From: a bacterium
GTDB taxonomy: Bacteria; Pseudomonadota; Gammaproteobacteria; UBA6186; Azoamicaceae
Reading direction: 5' to 3'
DNA: 64,000 nt
NCBI GenBank assembly: GCA_027364575.1
Contig: DAHXPC010000002.1
Span: 62,001-126,000, forward strand
Position 1 is the stretch's first letter. Every line of letters starts with the position of its first letter. The position numbers were made by a program, and so were the translations under genes. Below are positions 8,563 through 16,753 of this stretch, piece by piece. The notes beneath the pieces were generated by a model. That model ran no database searches and was not told the origin of the DNA. It saw only the letters and a list, made by a program, of their open reading frames with translations.

Positions 8563-8951
8563 CTTAAATTCTCCGTGTTAATGTCTCTGAGAAACAATAT
8601 TTTATTTTTTTAACCAGCGCATAGGTTCCTGTTTCAATTAAAGTTCTCTGTACGCAACCTCGCTTAAAACAAATACAGAATACGGAATTCATTTCTGAAA
8701 AAAAAGGCTTAACATTGCCCAGGACTTAGGCCTTTATACTAGGTAAAAATTACCTAGTACTCATAATGGGACTAATTCATACTAAGCGGCTTGGATTAGG
8801 TTGCCTGAAAACATCGATAATCCTGCTTGTTTTTGAGAATTTAAAAAGCAACGCTAATTCGGAAATCAAACTAAAATGGTGACAGTTTCTTAAGATACCA
8901 AAACACCTATCTAAATAGGACATTTGACAAGCATGAGCCTGAAGATCAAAA
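8563..8951. other. Divergent intergenic region between Sel1 and HTH-STAND genes
   Basis: 389 AT-rich bases with no supported gene. It must contain the promoters for both divergent genes. The only striking element is the perfect palindrome at 8737-8759, roughly midway. No consensus promoter could be fixed on either strand. Confidence 0.6.
8737..8759. promoter_or_regulatory. Perfect palindrome, candidate operator
   Basis: Ten-base arms TACTAGGTAA and TTACCTAGTA flank an AAA centre, without mismatch. A 23-base symmetric site fits a dimeric DNA-binding protein. The adjacent gene at 8952 carries a LuxR-type HTH, whose relatives bind roughly 20-base inverted repeats, so autoregulation and control of the Sel1 gene is a reasonable inference. 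It is not followed by a T-run, so a terminator is unlikely. Confidence 0.5.
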
Positions 8952-11900
8952 ATGAATTTTAGTATGACAAATCACGAAAATATAACGATGGAACTCCCCG
9001 AAGAGATTTATAAAGCACATTTAAGCTCAATCAATGGGCTCTATTTCACGCCAAAAGAAATAGCTGTTGTTGCTTATGTCATACATAGGATACCAGTCAA
9101 AAAAATAGCAACCCACTTACGCGTAGCGCCTAAAACAATTAGCAATCATATATTCAATATCACGCAAAAGGTAATGTGCAATTCAGAAGAACGTCATTCA
9201 CAAGAAAATTTAAGAGACTGGATCGAAAGCTCTAACAAATTTATATTTGTAAAGAAATATTATACAAGCCTATTAATGCAATCGGCCTTCGAAGCAGAAT
9301 TAAAGAAAATATCGAAGATCCTACCTGATTCAAACAATTCTTGCCTCCTAGTGAATATCAAAGAAAAAAACGATAATAAGGCTCCCTCCCAATTGCTAAA
9401 AAAACACCTAAGTCTGGCGGGCATTAAAATTCAAGTTGAAATGATAGAAAATCACAAAGATGCCTTTATGGCAATTGAACTTAACGTACCCCCCTCTACG
9501 GATTATATTATCTATGTATTGTCTAAAGACTGGATAGGTAATATTCAGCCAAGAAATACAATACCCTCTATACAAGATTTAAAGTTTATTGAGTCGCATG
9601 AAACAAATAGTGTTACCCCTATTCTTATATCCCTTAATAGAGAAACCTCTATAGATTTTATACAATCTACATTGTGCGATAATTATATCGATTTAAAAGA
9701 ACAAGGAAATTACTATTTATTGTTCTTTGAGCTGCTGACAAAACTATTCCCAACCATGAGCGTTGATGTGAATAAGTTGAGATTCGAAGAAAGTTGCAGA
9801 GCATTTACTGAACAAATCGTTCAGTTAGGATTAGCAGAAAACGCCTTAACATTTAACAGCGAGTCCCCGGAAGAAGATAAAGAGATAATAGAAGTAACGA
9901 CAAGAAGCCCATCCGTAAATTCAAATATACTTGCAAGATCTTTTTTGCTTACACAAATTGAAAAAAGAGGTCAAGCCAGTTGGAATTTGCCTAGACAAGA
10001 TCATAGATTTGTTGGAAGGGAAGTTTTATTGCAAACATTAACCGCCAAATTACAACCTAAGGGAAACATACAAAATAATGCTTCAGATGAAATAGAACAC
10101 AATAAAGACAATAATGGAAGCAAATTAGCCATTGTTGCTTGCGTAGGATTAGGCGGAGTGGGAAAAACTCAATTAGTTCTTCAATATATACTACATTCTA
10201 AGCTTCCATACACTTTAAAAGCTTGGTTTTCTGCTGAAAACCTTGATCACCTTAAAAAGCAATATGTCGAATGTGCAAAAGAACTGGGTTACCGCGAGGA
10301 GAAGCCTTCTTACGAAGAGGCAGTGATATATATTACGAGGTGGTTATCCAACAACCCGGGGTGGTTATTCGTATACGATAATGTTAATTCTTATAAGGAA
10401 ATTGAGCCTTTTTTACCCAATAACGGCGGAAGTATTATTTTAACTACCCGTCAACGTAACTGGCCAAGTAACTTTGACACGATCGAAATCGATGTAACCG
10501 ATGACGCTGAATCGGTGGCATTGATCAAATCAATTATAAACAGGGAAATACGTGAAACGGATGAATCCACTTTAAGTAAACTGGCTAAGAATCTAGGCTA
10601 TTTACCTTTAGCTTTAGCGCAATCCGCAGCCTATCTTAGGCAAAATCCAATCGCCTTTTCAGATTATGTAACATTATATCAAAAACACGAAAAAATATTA
10701 TTAGAAGAGGATTCTTTTCCAGAAGGAATGCGAAGTTTGCCTATTGCAGTTAATTGGAATTTAACCTTGGCAACAATCGCAAAAGAAGCAAAGGAAAACC
10801 AACAGCCATTGATTGCGCTTGATCTTTTGCAAGCTTGTGCGTACCTATCTCCAGAGAAGATACCTAAAAGTTTATTGCTTATGTGGTTTAAACAGGCATA
10901 TCCTGATCTTGGATCGCCTGACTTAATATTCAACAAACATATTCACCAACTATGGCAATACTCCATGATAAACTACGAAGGACATAACTTCATTGTTATT
11001 CATCGTCTGGTTCAAGCAGTATTACGTCATCAACATCAAAGTCATTTCCACGAAAACAATCAGAGTCATATTCAACCATTAAACGAATGGTTACATACCT
11101 TACTTAAGGCTACGCACCTAGAGTTTTGCCGCAATACTCAAATTATTGACGATGAAATACGAAGAAAAGATCTACTGCCACACATGCTATCTCTCATAAA
11201 GCACAGTCATGAATTATTGGAAGGGAAGCTTCCTATTGAGCTAGGGTATTTAGAGAATGATATTGGCCACATGCAACATAATTTGATAGGGGATTACAAA
11301 AAGGCAAAAGTTCATTTTGAGTCTGCTTTAAAAATTGCGAATGGACATTATAGTGATAAACATCCCCTAGTAATCAAAATGTTAGTGGATCTGGGTAGTG
11401 TACATGGGGACCTAGGTGAATATAAACAACAAAAAACGTTATTAGAGCAAGCTTTATTAACACAAGAACAACAAGCTGTTGACCATCCACTTATGACGAA
11501 TATTTTGGTAGATCTTGCGACAGCGCACGCTGGCCTAGGAAATTATCATGAACAAAAATTAATGTTAGTCCGCGCTTTGGCGATAGAAGAAAGACAAGAT
11601 CCGGAGCAACTAAAGCTTGTGCCTATTTTGAGAGGCCTTGCGAATGCACATTGGATATTAGGCAATTATTCACAGCAGAAGAATTTTTTAGAGAGGGCGC
11701 AGAATATACTCCTGAAACATTATGATCCAGATCACCTAAAAATAGCGTGTATCTTAGGAAGTTTAAGTATTGCTCACGGAATGCTAGGGAATTATAAAGA
11801 ACAGCAAGTGTTGTCAGAGCGGGCACTTGCTATTAAAGAAAAGCACTATGAATCAGATCACCCTGAAATAGCATTTAGTCTTGCAAGCCTTGGTGCCTCA

Positions 11901-12419
11901 CTTTTAGAATTAGGCGAATTAACATTAGCAATCTCCGCTTTAAAAAAGGCTTTGCATATCCAAGCCATTTACTATCAAAATATGAGCCATCCAAACCTTG
12001 GAATAATACTTCTCGCGCTGGGTACTACTTACCGAGAAGAAGGAAATCTTGTTGATGCTAAAACATCTTTGGAGCGCGCTTTAGAGGTTTTTACCGCAAA
12101 CTTTAATGACTCTAAGCATGCATTGGTAACGAATACCATTAGCAATTTAGCAGAATGCTATAGGTTGCTGGGAGAACCCAAAAGGGCTAAGCAACAATTG
12201 GAAAAAAATCTAAAGATCCAGGAAAAATATTATCAAAAATCGGATTATGGCAAAGAGCATCCCGAAATTGGAAAAACTTTACTCCATTTAATAAGCGCTA
12301 ACATTGATGAACACGTGGACTATACAAACATAGCCAAAAAATGCCATTCTATTTTTTTAAAAGGCTACGGGGCAGAAAACAATTTCACTAGAAAGGCTGC
12401 TCATTACTTACCGCGATAA
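8952..12419 (+). CDS. LuxR-type HTH - NB-ARC STAND ATPase - TPR protein
   Basis: 1155 aa. Residues about 30-78 form a LuxR/GerE-like helix-turn-helix (YFTPKEIAVVAYVI then VKKIATHLRVAPKTISNHI). Residues 80-340 are unassigned. A STAND ATPase follows: RFVGREVLLQTL, Walker A GLGGVGKTQ near 399, Walker B WLFVYDNV near 470, an IILTTRQRNW sensor near 495 and the GLPLA-like YLPLALAQSAAYL near 550. Residues from about 765 to 1110 are kinesin-light-chain-type TPRs of 42 residues. Such proteins are ligand-triggered switches. MalT-type regulators carry the HTH at the C-terminus; here it is N-terminal. The start has no strong ribosome site, and ATGs at 8964 or 8988 are possible. No transmembrane segment is seen. 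A regulator or an NLR-like sensor are both possible. Confidence 0.85.
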   Translation: MNFSMTNHENITMELPEEIYKAHLSSINGLYFTPKEIAVVAYVIHRIPVKKIATHLRVAPKTISNHIFNITQKVMCNSEERHSQENLRDWIESSNKFIFVKKYYTSLLMQSAFEAELKKISKILPDSNNSCLLVNIKEKNDNKAPSQLLKKHLSLAGIKIQVEMIENHKDAFMAIELNVPPSTDYIIYVLSKDWIGNIQPRNTIPSIQDLKFIESHETNSVTPILISLNRETSIDFIQSTLCDNYIDLKEQGNYYLLFFELLTKLFPTMSVDVNKLRFEESCRAFTEQIVQLGLAENALTFNSESPEEDKEIIEVTTRSPSVNSNILARSFLLTQIEKRGQASWNLPRQDHRFVGREVLLQTLTAKLQPKGNIQNNASDEIEHNKDNNGSKLAIVACVGLGGVGKTQLVLQYILHSKLPYTLKAWFSAENLDHLKKQYVECAKELGYREEKPSYEEAVIYITRWLSNNPGWLFVYDNVNSYKEIEPFLPNNGGSIILTTRQRNWPSNFDTIEIDVTDDAESVALIKSIINREIRETDESTLSKLAKNLGYLPLALAQSAAYLRQNPIAFSDYVTLYQKHEKILLEEDSFPEGMRSLPIAVNWNLTLATIAKEAKENQQPLIALDLLQACAYLSPEKIPKSLLLMWFKQAYPDLGSPDLIFNKHIHQLWQYSMINYEGHNFIVIHRLVQAVLRHQHQSHFHENNQSHIQPLNEWLHTLLKATHLEFCRNTQIIDDEIRRKDLLPHMLSLIKHSHELLEGKLPIELGYLENDIGHMQHNLIGDYKKAKVHFESALKIANGHYSDKHPLVIKMLVDLGSVHGDLGEYKQQKTLLEQALLTQEQQAVDHPLMTNILVDLATAHAGLGNYHEQKLMLVRALAIEERQDPEQLKLVPILRGLANAHWILGNYSQQKNFLERAQNILLKHYDPDHLKIACILGSLSIAHGMLGNYKEQQVLSERALAIKEKHYESDHPEIAFSLASLGASLLELGELTLAISALKKALHIQAIYYQNMSHPNLGIILLALGTTYREEGNLVDAKTSLERALEVFTANFNDSKHALVTNTISNLAECYRLLGEPKRAKQQLEKNLKIQEKYYQKSDYGKEHPEIGKTLLHLISANIDEHVDYTNIAKKCHSIFLKGYGAENNFTRKAAHYLPR

Positions 12420-12439
12420 ATACGATTTTTATGAAAGCA

Positions 12440-12461
12440 AAAACGGCATGCCCCCCGTTTT
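12440..12461 (+). terminator. Hairpin after the HTH-STAND gene
   Basis: AAAACGG (12440-12446) pairs with CCGTTTT (12455-12461) around a C-rich loop, 20 bases after the stop codon. The T-run is only the four T of the stem, so it is a modest rho-independent terminator that could work in either direction. Confidence 0.5.
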
Positions 12462-12538
12462 CAACGAGTCTCGCTATTAACGATACAATTTGTACTATTA
12501 TTAGAGTAATGATGTCTTAAATAAATTTGGAGCAGCCA

Positions 12539-12952
12539 ATGAAGAAAATACATGTAGGTCTACTATTGCTTAGTCTCTGCTTCCCTATACAAAGCACTTT
12601 TGCAGAAGAAACAAACATTGTGCACACTGATGTCGTAAAAAAAACCATTCCTGAATATACCATCCAAATTGCAACACCTACATCTGAGCAAACTTTCCAG
12701 AACGAAGCACAAAGCATTGCCGTTACGGTAAATGTTGTTCCCAAACTGGAAGACGGGGATTCAATCATACTTTACGTAGACGGTAAAGAATGTGGCGAGC
12801 CTACTGCAACCACAACGCTGACAACCCCCTGGTTGGAACGCGGCAGCCACACGCTTCAGGCAAAGATTATTCAACCAAAAGGCAAGGGGGCAGAGTCTGA
12901 ACTTATAACGATTTATCAACAGCGAACCTCTAAGTTATTACCACCGAAATAG
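12539..12952 (+). CDS. Small periplasmic protein with Ig-like domain
   Basis: 137 aa from ATG 12539, which has GGAG six bases upstream; the in-frame TTG at 12527 is unlikely. A signal peptide is clear (MKKIHVGLLLLSLCF...STFA, cleavage before EE). The mature part has a short spacer and one beta-rich domain (VTVNVVPKLEDGDSIILYVDG, then LERGSHTLQAKII) like the Ig-like fold found in DUF4124-associated or PBP1c-tail proteins. The function is unknown; a periplasmic binding or structural role is inferred. It stands alone between the STAND gene and the convergent pilU. Confidence 0.75.
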   Translation: MKKIHVGLLLLSLCFPIQSTFAEETNIVHTDVVKKTIPEYTIQIATPTSEQTFQNEAQSIAVTVNVVPKLEDGDSIILYVDGKECGEPTATTTLTTPWLERGSHTLQAKIIQPKGKGAESELITIYQQRTSKLLPPK

Positions 12953-13009
12953 TATTTTTGCATACACAGTCATAAAATAAATAGAGGATTTTTTGGCGAA
13001 AAATTGTTA

Positions 13010-14134
13010 TTAGCCAAATGGCTTTTGATCATCCAACATGCTCAAACTGGATGTCGTTTTTATCCCGTCCGTCCCTTGGCTTAATTTAATCATTAATCGT
13101 ATTTCATTCTCAGAATCTGCATATTTAAGCGCAGATTCATAACTTATTTTTTTGGCTAAATACAATTGATACAAGGCTTGATCAAATGTTTGCATCCCCA
13201 ACTCATTGGATTTGGCCATAAAGTTTTTTAATGTGCTTACGTCACCTTTGCGAATATACTCAGAAATAACAGGGGTATTTATCAAAATTTCAACAACGGG
13301 AACGCGTGTTTCTTCCTCTTTAGCAGGCACCAATTGCTGAGCCACAATGGCTTTTAAATTTAAAGAAAGATCCATCCATAGTTGATGTTGCATCTCATGT
13401 GGGAAAAAATTCACAATCCTATCTAACGCCTGATTGGCATTATTCGCATGCAATGTTGCCAAACATAAATGCCCCGTTTCCGCAAAAGCGATAGCATAAT
13501 TCATCGTCTCTCGGCTTCTTATTTCGCCAATCAATATGACATCGGGAGCTTGTCGCAGTGTATTTTTTAAGCCAATTTCAAAGGAGTCCGTATCAATCCC
13601 CACTTCCCTTTGCGTCACAATACAATGATTGTGTTCATGCACAAATTCTATTGGATCTTCAATGGAGATAATATGTCCTTTTGTATTTTCATTGCGATGT
13701 CCAATCATCGCCGCCAATGTACTACTTTTCCCTGCTCCTGTAGCACCCACCACTAAAATCAATCCTCGTTGCACCAATGCAAATTCTGCTAAAATAGGCG
13801 GCACCCCTAATTCATTCAACTTAGGGATAACCGTTTCAATCCTTCTTAAAACCGCCCCCATCACAGAACGCTGCTGAAAAGCGCTCACTCGAAATCGTCC
13901 CAATGCTTCCCGATAAATGGCAAAATTTAATTCTTTACTGCGAATAAATTCTTTTTTTTGTTCATCATTCATCATCGCTAAAATAACGGATTCTGTTTGT
14001 GCGTCCGTTTGTTTTTCAGTACCCAAAGCCACCATTTCGCCATTTACCTTCATCATGGGTGGTGCCCCAACCATAATAAATAAATCAGAAGCTTTCTTCT
14101 GAACCATATCCTTTAACCACAATTCTATGCCCAC
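13010..14134 (-). CDS. pilU: Type IV pilus retraction ATPase PilU
   Basis: 374 aa, a PilT-like hexameric ATPase that assists PilT in pulling pili back. It begins ELWLKDMVQKKASDLFIMVGAPP and carries Walker A GATGAGKSS near residue 135, the Asp box IISIEDPIEFVHEH, Walker B VILIGEIRSRETM and the His box ETGHLCLATLHANN. It follows pilT on the same strand with a gap of 10 bases. The C-terminal extension beyond PilT length and the KASDLFI start distinguish PilU. The two are surely co-transcribed. No pilus assembly genes are in the window. Confidence 0.94.
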   Translation of the reverse strand: MGIELWLKDMVQKKASDLFIMVGAPPMMKVNGEMVALGTEKQTDAQTESVILAMMNDEQKKEFIRSKELNFAIYREALGRFRVSAFQQRSVMGAVLRRIETVIPKLNELGVPPILAEFALVQRGLILVVGATGAGKSSTLAAMIGHRNENTKGHIISIEDPIEFVHEHNHCIVTQREVGIDTDSFEIGLKNTLRQAPDVILIGEIRSRETMNYAIAFAETGHLCLATLHANNANQALDRIVNFFPHEMQHQLWMDLSLNLKAIVAQQLVPAKEEETRVPVVEILINTPVISEYIRKGDVSTLKNFMAKSNELGMQTFDQALYQLYLAKKISYESALKYADSENEIRLMIKLSQGTDGIKTTSSLSMLDDQKPFG

Positions 14135-14144
14135 ACGAATATCC

Positions 14145-15182
14145 TTAATTAAACAATTCTTTATTTTCAGCCTTTGATTTGGCTTCTTTGCGGCTTATTT
14201 GACCTTTTTGTACTAAGTCTTGTAAACATTGATCCAATGTTTGCATACCCACAGCGCGGCCCGTTTGAATGGCTGAATACATTTGTGCAACCTTTGCCTC
14301 ACGAATTAAATTGCGGATTGCTGGGGTGCACATCATGATTTCATGAACCGCCACACGCCCGCCCTGCTCCTTTTTTAAAAGTGTTTGTGAAATCACGGCT
14401 CGTAATGATTCCGATAACATTCCCCTAACCATTTCTTTTTCTTCTCCAGGAAAAACATCGACAATCCGATCGATGGTTTTTGCAGCAGAAGTCGTATGCA
14501 GGGTGCCAAATACTAAGTGCCCTGTTTCTGCAGCTGTTAAGGCTAAACGAATGGTCTCCAAATCTCGCATTTCGCCAACCAGCACAACATCCGGATCTTC
14601 TCGTAATGCAGAGCGAAGTGCTTCAGAAAACCCTAAGGTGTCTCTATGAACTTCCCGTTGATTGATAAGGCTTTTTTTACTCTGATGCACAAATTCTATG
14701 GGATCTTCAATGGTAATAATGTGTTCAGCACGATTGGCATTCACATAATCAATCATCGCTGCTAAGGTTGTACTTTTACCCGAACCCGTTGGCCCTGTGA
14801 CAAGAACGATACCCCGCGGGCTATCTGAAATATCTTTGAAAATGGAAGGCGCATTTAATTCTTCTAAGCTTAAAACCTTGGAAGGGATAGTCCGGAATAC
14901 AGAACCGGCCCCTCGATTTTGATTAAAAACGTTTACGCGAAAACGTGCCAATCCGGGGACTTCAAAAGAAAAATCGGTTTCAAGAAACTCTTCATAATTT
15001 TTTCGTTGTTTATCATTCATAATGTCATACACAAGTGCATGTACATCTTTGTGCTCTAGGGCAGGCACATCTATACGACGCATTTCGCCATCCACTCGGA
15101 TCATAGGCGGCATGCCGGCAGATAAATGGAGATCCGAAGCGTTATTTTTAATACCAAATGCAAGCAATTCTGTAATATCCAC
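14145..15182 (-). CDS. pilT: Type IV pilus retraction ATPase PilT
   Basis: 345 aa. The start is GTG at 15182, with AGGAG eight bases upstream and the conserved N-terminus MDITELLAFGIKNNASDLHLSAG. Visible motifs are Walker A GPTGSGKSTT, IITIEDPIEFVHQ, Walker B VVLVGEMRDLETI, ETGHLVFGTLHT and the C-terminal AIRNLIRE motif needed for retraction. PilT powers pilus disassembly, twitching and DNA uptake, which fits with comM elsewhere in the window. In most gammaproteobacteria pilT is next to yggS-proC-yggT; here proC-yggT are present and divergent, but yggS is missing. Confidence 0.97.
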   Translation of the reverse strand: MDITELLAFGIKNNASDLHLSAGMPPMIRVDGEMRRIDVPALEHKDVHALVYDIMNDKQRKNYEEFLETDFSFEVPGLARFRVNVFNQNRGAGSVFRTIPSKVLSLEELNAPSIFKDISDSPRGIVLVTGPTGSGKSTTLAAMIDYVNANRAEHIITIEDPIEFVHQSKKSLINQREVHRDTLGFSEALRSALREDPDVVLVGEMRDLETIRLALTAAETGHLVFGTLHTTSAAKTIDRIVDVFPGEEKEMVRGMLSESLRAVISQTLLKKEQGGRVAVHEIMMCTPAIRNLIREAKVAQMYSAIQTGRAVGMQTLDQCLQDLVQKGQISRKEAKSKAENKELFN

Positions 15183-15337
15183 CTATTTCTCCTGCAACGT
15201 TTTGAAGCCTAAACACCTGGTTGACAGTAGGTCTTTGTCTAGATCCACGATTTCAGCAAATATCTACAAATAAAGTATAGACCTCCCTCCTATACATCGA
15301 TCAAAATGGTAAAAGACTTAAATCGGAGAATATCGCT

Positions 15338-16174
15338 ATGCAAAAAGAAACTACGATTGCCTTCATCGGAGGCGGTAATATGACTAAAAGCCTGATTAGT
15401 GGCCTTATAGAAAGCGGTTTTAACAAAAAAGCTTTATGGGTATCCGATTGTAACCCTGAAAAATTAACAGCCCTTTATGATCAGTTTGGAGTGGGCACTG
15501 GGATCTCGAATAGCAAAATGGCGCAAATGGCCAATATCTTGGTGCTAGCTGTGAAAGCCCACGATATACCCGCTCTTCTCGCAGAATTAAAAGAGGTTTT
15601 AAATACCAAGAAGCTGCTTATTATCTCTTTAGTGCCAGGGCTCCCGACGATTTATTTGGAGACCGTGTTAGGATCGCCCGCTGCCATTGTACGAGCAGTA
15701 CCGAATACCCCCACTTTATTACACGCGGGGGCCACAGGCCTTTACGCAAACACCCATGTTAGCGCTGAGCAAAAAAACCTGGCAGAATCCCTACTCCGAT
15801 CGGTTGGCATTACGGTGTGGATCAATCACGAGCATGAAATAGATGCTATAACAGCCCTGTTAGAACTGGGTCCTGGGTATTTTCTATTTATGATGAAATC
15901 CCTTCAGGAGGCAGCAGAAACCCTGGGATTATCCAAAGCAACCGCACGTTTGTTAACACTACAAGCGTCCTTAGGGGTAACCAAAATGACGATGGAAAGT
16001 GATTTACCTTTTAAAGAAATTATAAAAGGGATAGCATCACAAAGTGATATATCCAAAGAGGCCTTCCCAAGGTTAGAATCAGGCAACATTAAGACATTAT
16101 TGAATGACGTGCTATTGGCTGCAAAAGAACGCTCCATTGAACTCAGTCATCCATTTAACCCCAACAAGGAGTAG
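15338..16174 (+). CDS. proC: Pyrroline-5-carboxylate reductase
   Basis: 278 aa. It catalyses the last step of proline synthesis, reducing 1-pyrroline-5-carboxylate with NAD(P)H in the cytosol. The N-terminal Rossmann motif is AFIGGGNMTKSLI at residues 8-20. The conserved RAVPNTPTLLHAGATGLYA lies near 115-134 and the dimerisation-domain signature (ELGPGYFLFMMKSLQEAA) near 172. The last is slightly divergent from the usual SGSGPAYF. GGAG precedes the ATG. The yggT start lies 3 bases after the stop, so this opens a proC-yggT-ABC-rdgB-hemW operon. Confidence 0.94.
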   Translation: MQKETTIAFIGGGNMTKSLISGLIESGFNKKALWVSDCNPEKLTALYDQFGVGTGISNSKMAQMANILVLAVKAHDIPALLAELKEVLNTKKLLIISLVPGLPTIYLETVLGSPAAIVRAVPNTPTLLHAGATGLYANTHVSAEQKNLAESLLRSVGITVWINHEHEIDAITALLELGPGYFLFMMKSLQEAAETLGLSKATARLLTLQASLGVTKMTMESDLPFKEIIKGIASQSDISKEAFPRLESGNIKTLLNDVLLAAKERSIELSHPFNPNKE

Positions 16175-16177
16175 TCA

Positions 16178-16753
16178 ATGAGTTTTTCTCTTAACGCTTT
16201 TTTAGCTTTCCTAGTCAGAACCGGTCTCCACCTCTATTTTTTAATTGTTTTGGGACGTTTTTTATTTCAATATTTTAAAATTGATTTTTATAACCCCATT
16301 TCACAATTTATCTTAAAAGCCACTAATCCTATTTTAATCCCGATGCAAAAATTTATTCCGCGTTATGCCAGAGTCGATATTGCGTCTTTATTGCTATTGT
16401 TCGTCTTAAAAGGTTTGGAATATTCCTTGATGATGCTGTTAACGAAAAATTTTATGCCCCACATGATAGGGGCGATGGTTTGGTCATTGGGAGAAATTTT
16501 AAGCCATAGTATTAATATTTTTTTCATGGCCATTATTATGACCTCTATTTTAAGCTGGCTACCTTTGAGAGGCCATACACCTATTACCGTTATCTTAATG
16601 CAGTTAACCAAACCTTTACTGAAGCCTGCAAAAAAACTTTTGCCACTTTCTATTCCAATTGATTTATCACCCATACTGGTTTTGCTTGCATTACAACTTA
16701 TTAACATTCTAGTGGCACAACGAATTATATACTATGGCTATCAATTATCTTAA
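16178..16753 (+). CDS. yggT: YggT-family integral membrane protein
   Basis: 191 aa with two tandem YGGT units, each a pair of transmembrane helices with an intervening motif (NPISQFILKATNPILIPMQK and TPITVILMQLTKPLLKPAKK). YggT proteins are inner-membrane proteins linked to proC/yggS loci; a role in osmotic tolerance has been suggested for relatives. An AGGAG site sits within the end of proC. The stop TAA overlaps the ATG of the following ABC gene by one base (TAATG), indicating coupling. Confidence 0.92.
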   Translation: MSFSLNAFLAFLVRTGLHLYFLIVLGRFLFQYFKIDFYNPISQFILKATNPILIPMQKFIPRYARVDIASLLLLFVLKGLEYSLMMLLTKNFMPHMIGAMVWSLGEILSHSINIFFMAIIMTSILSWLPLRGHTPITVILMQLTKPLLKPAKKLLPLSIPIDLSPILVLLALQLINILVAQRIIYYGYQLS

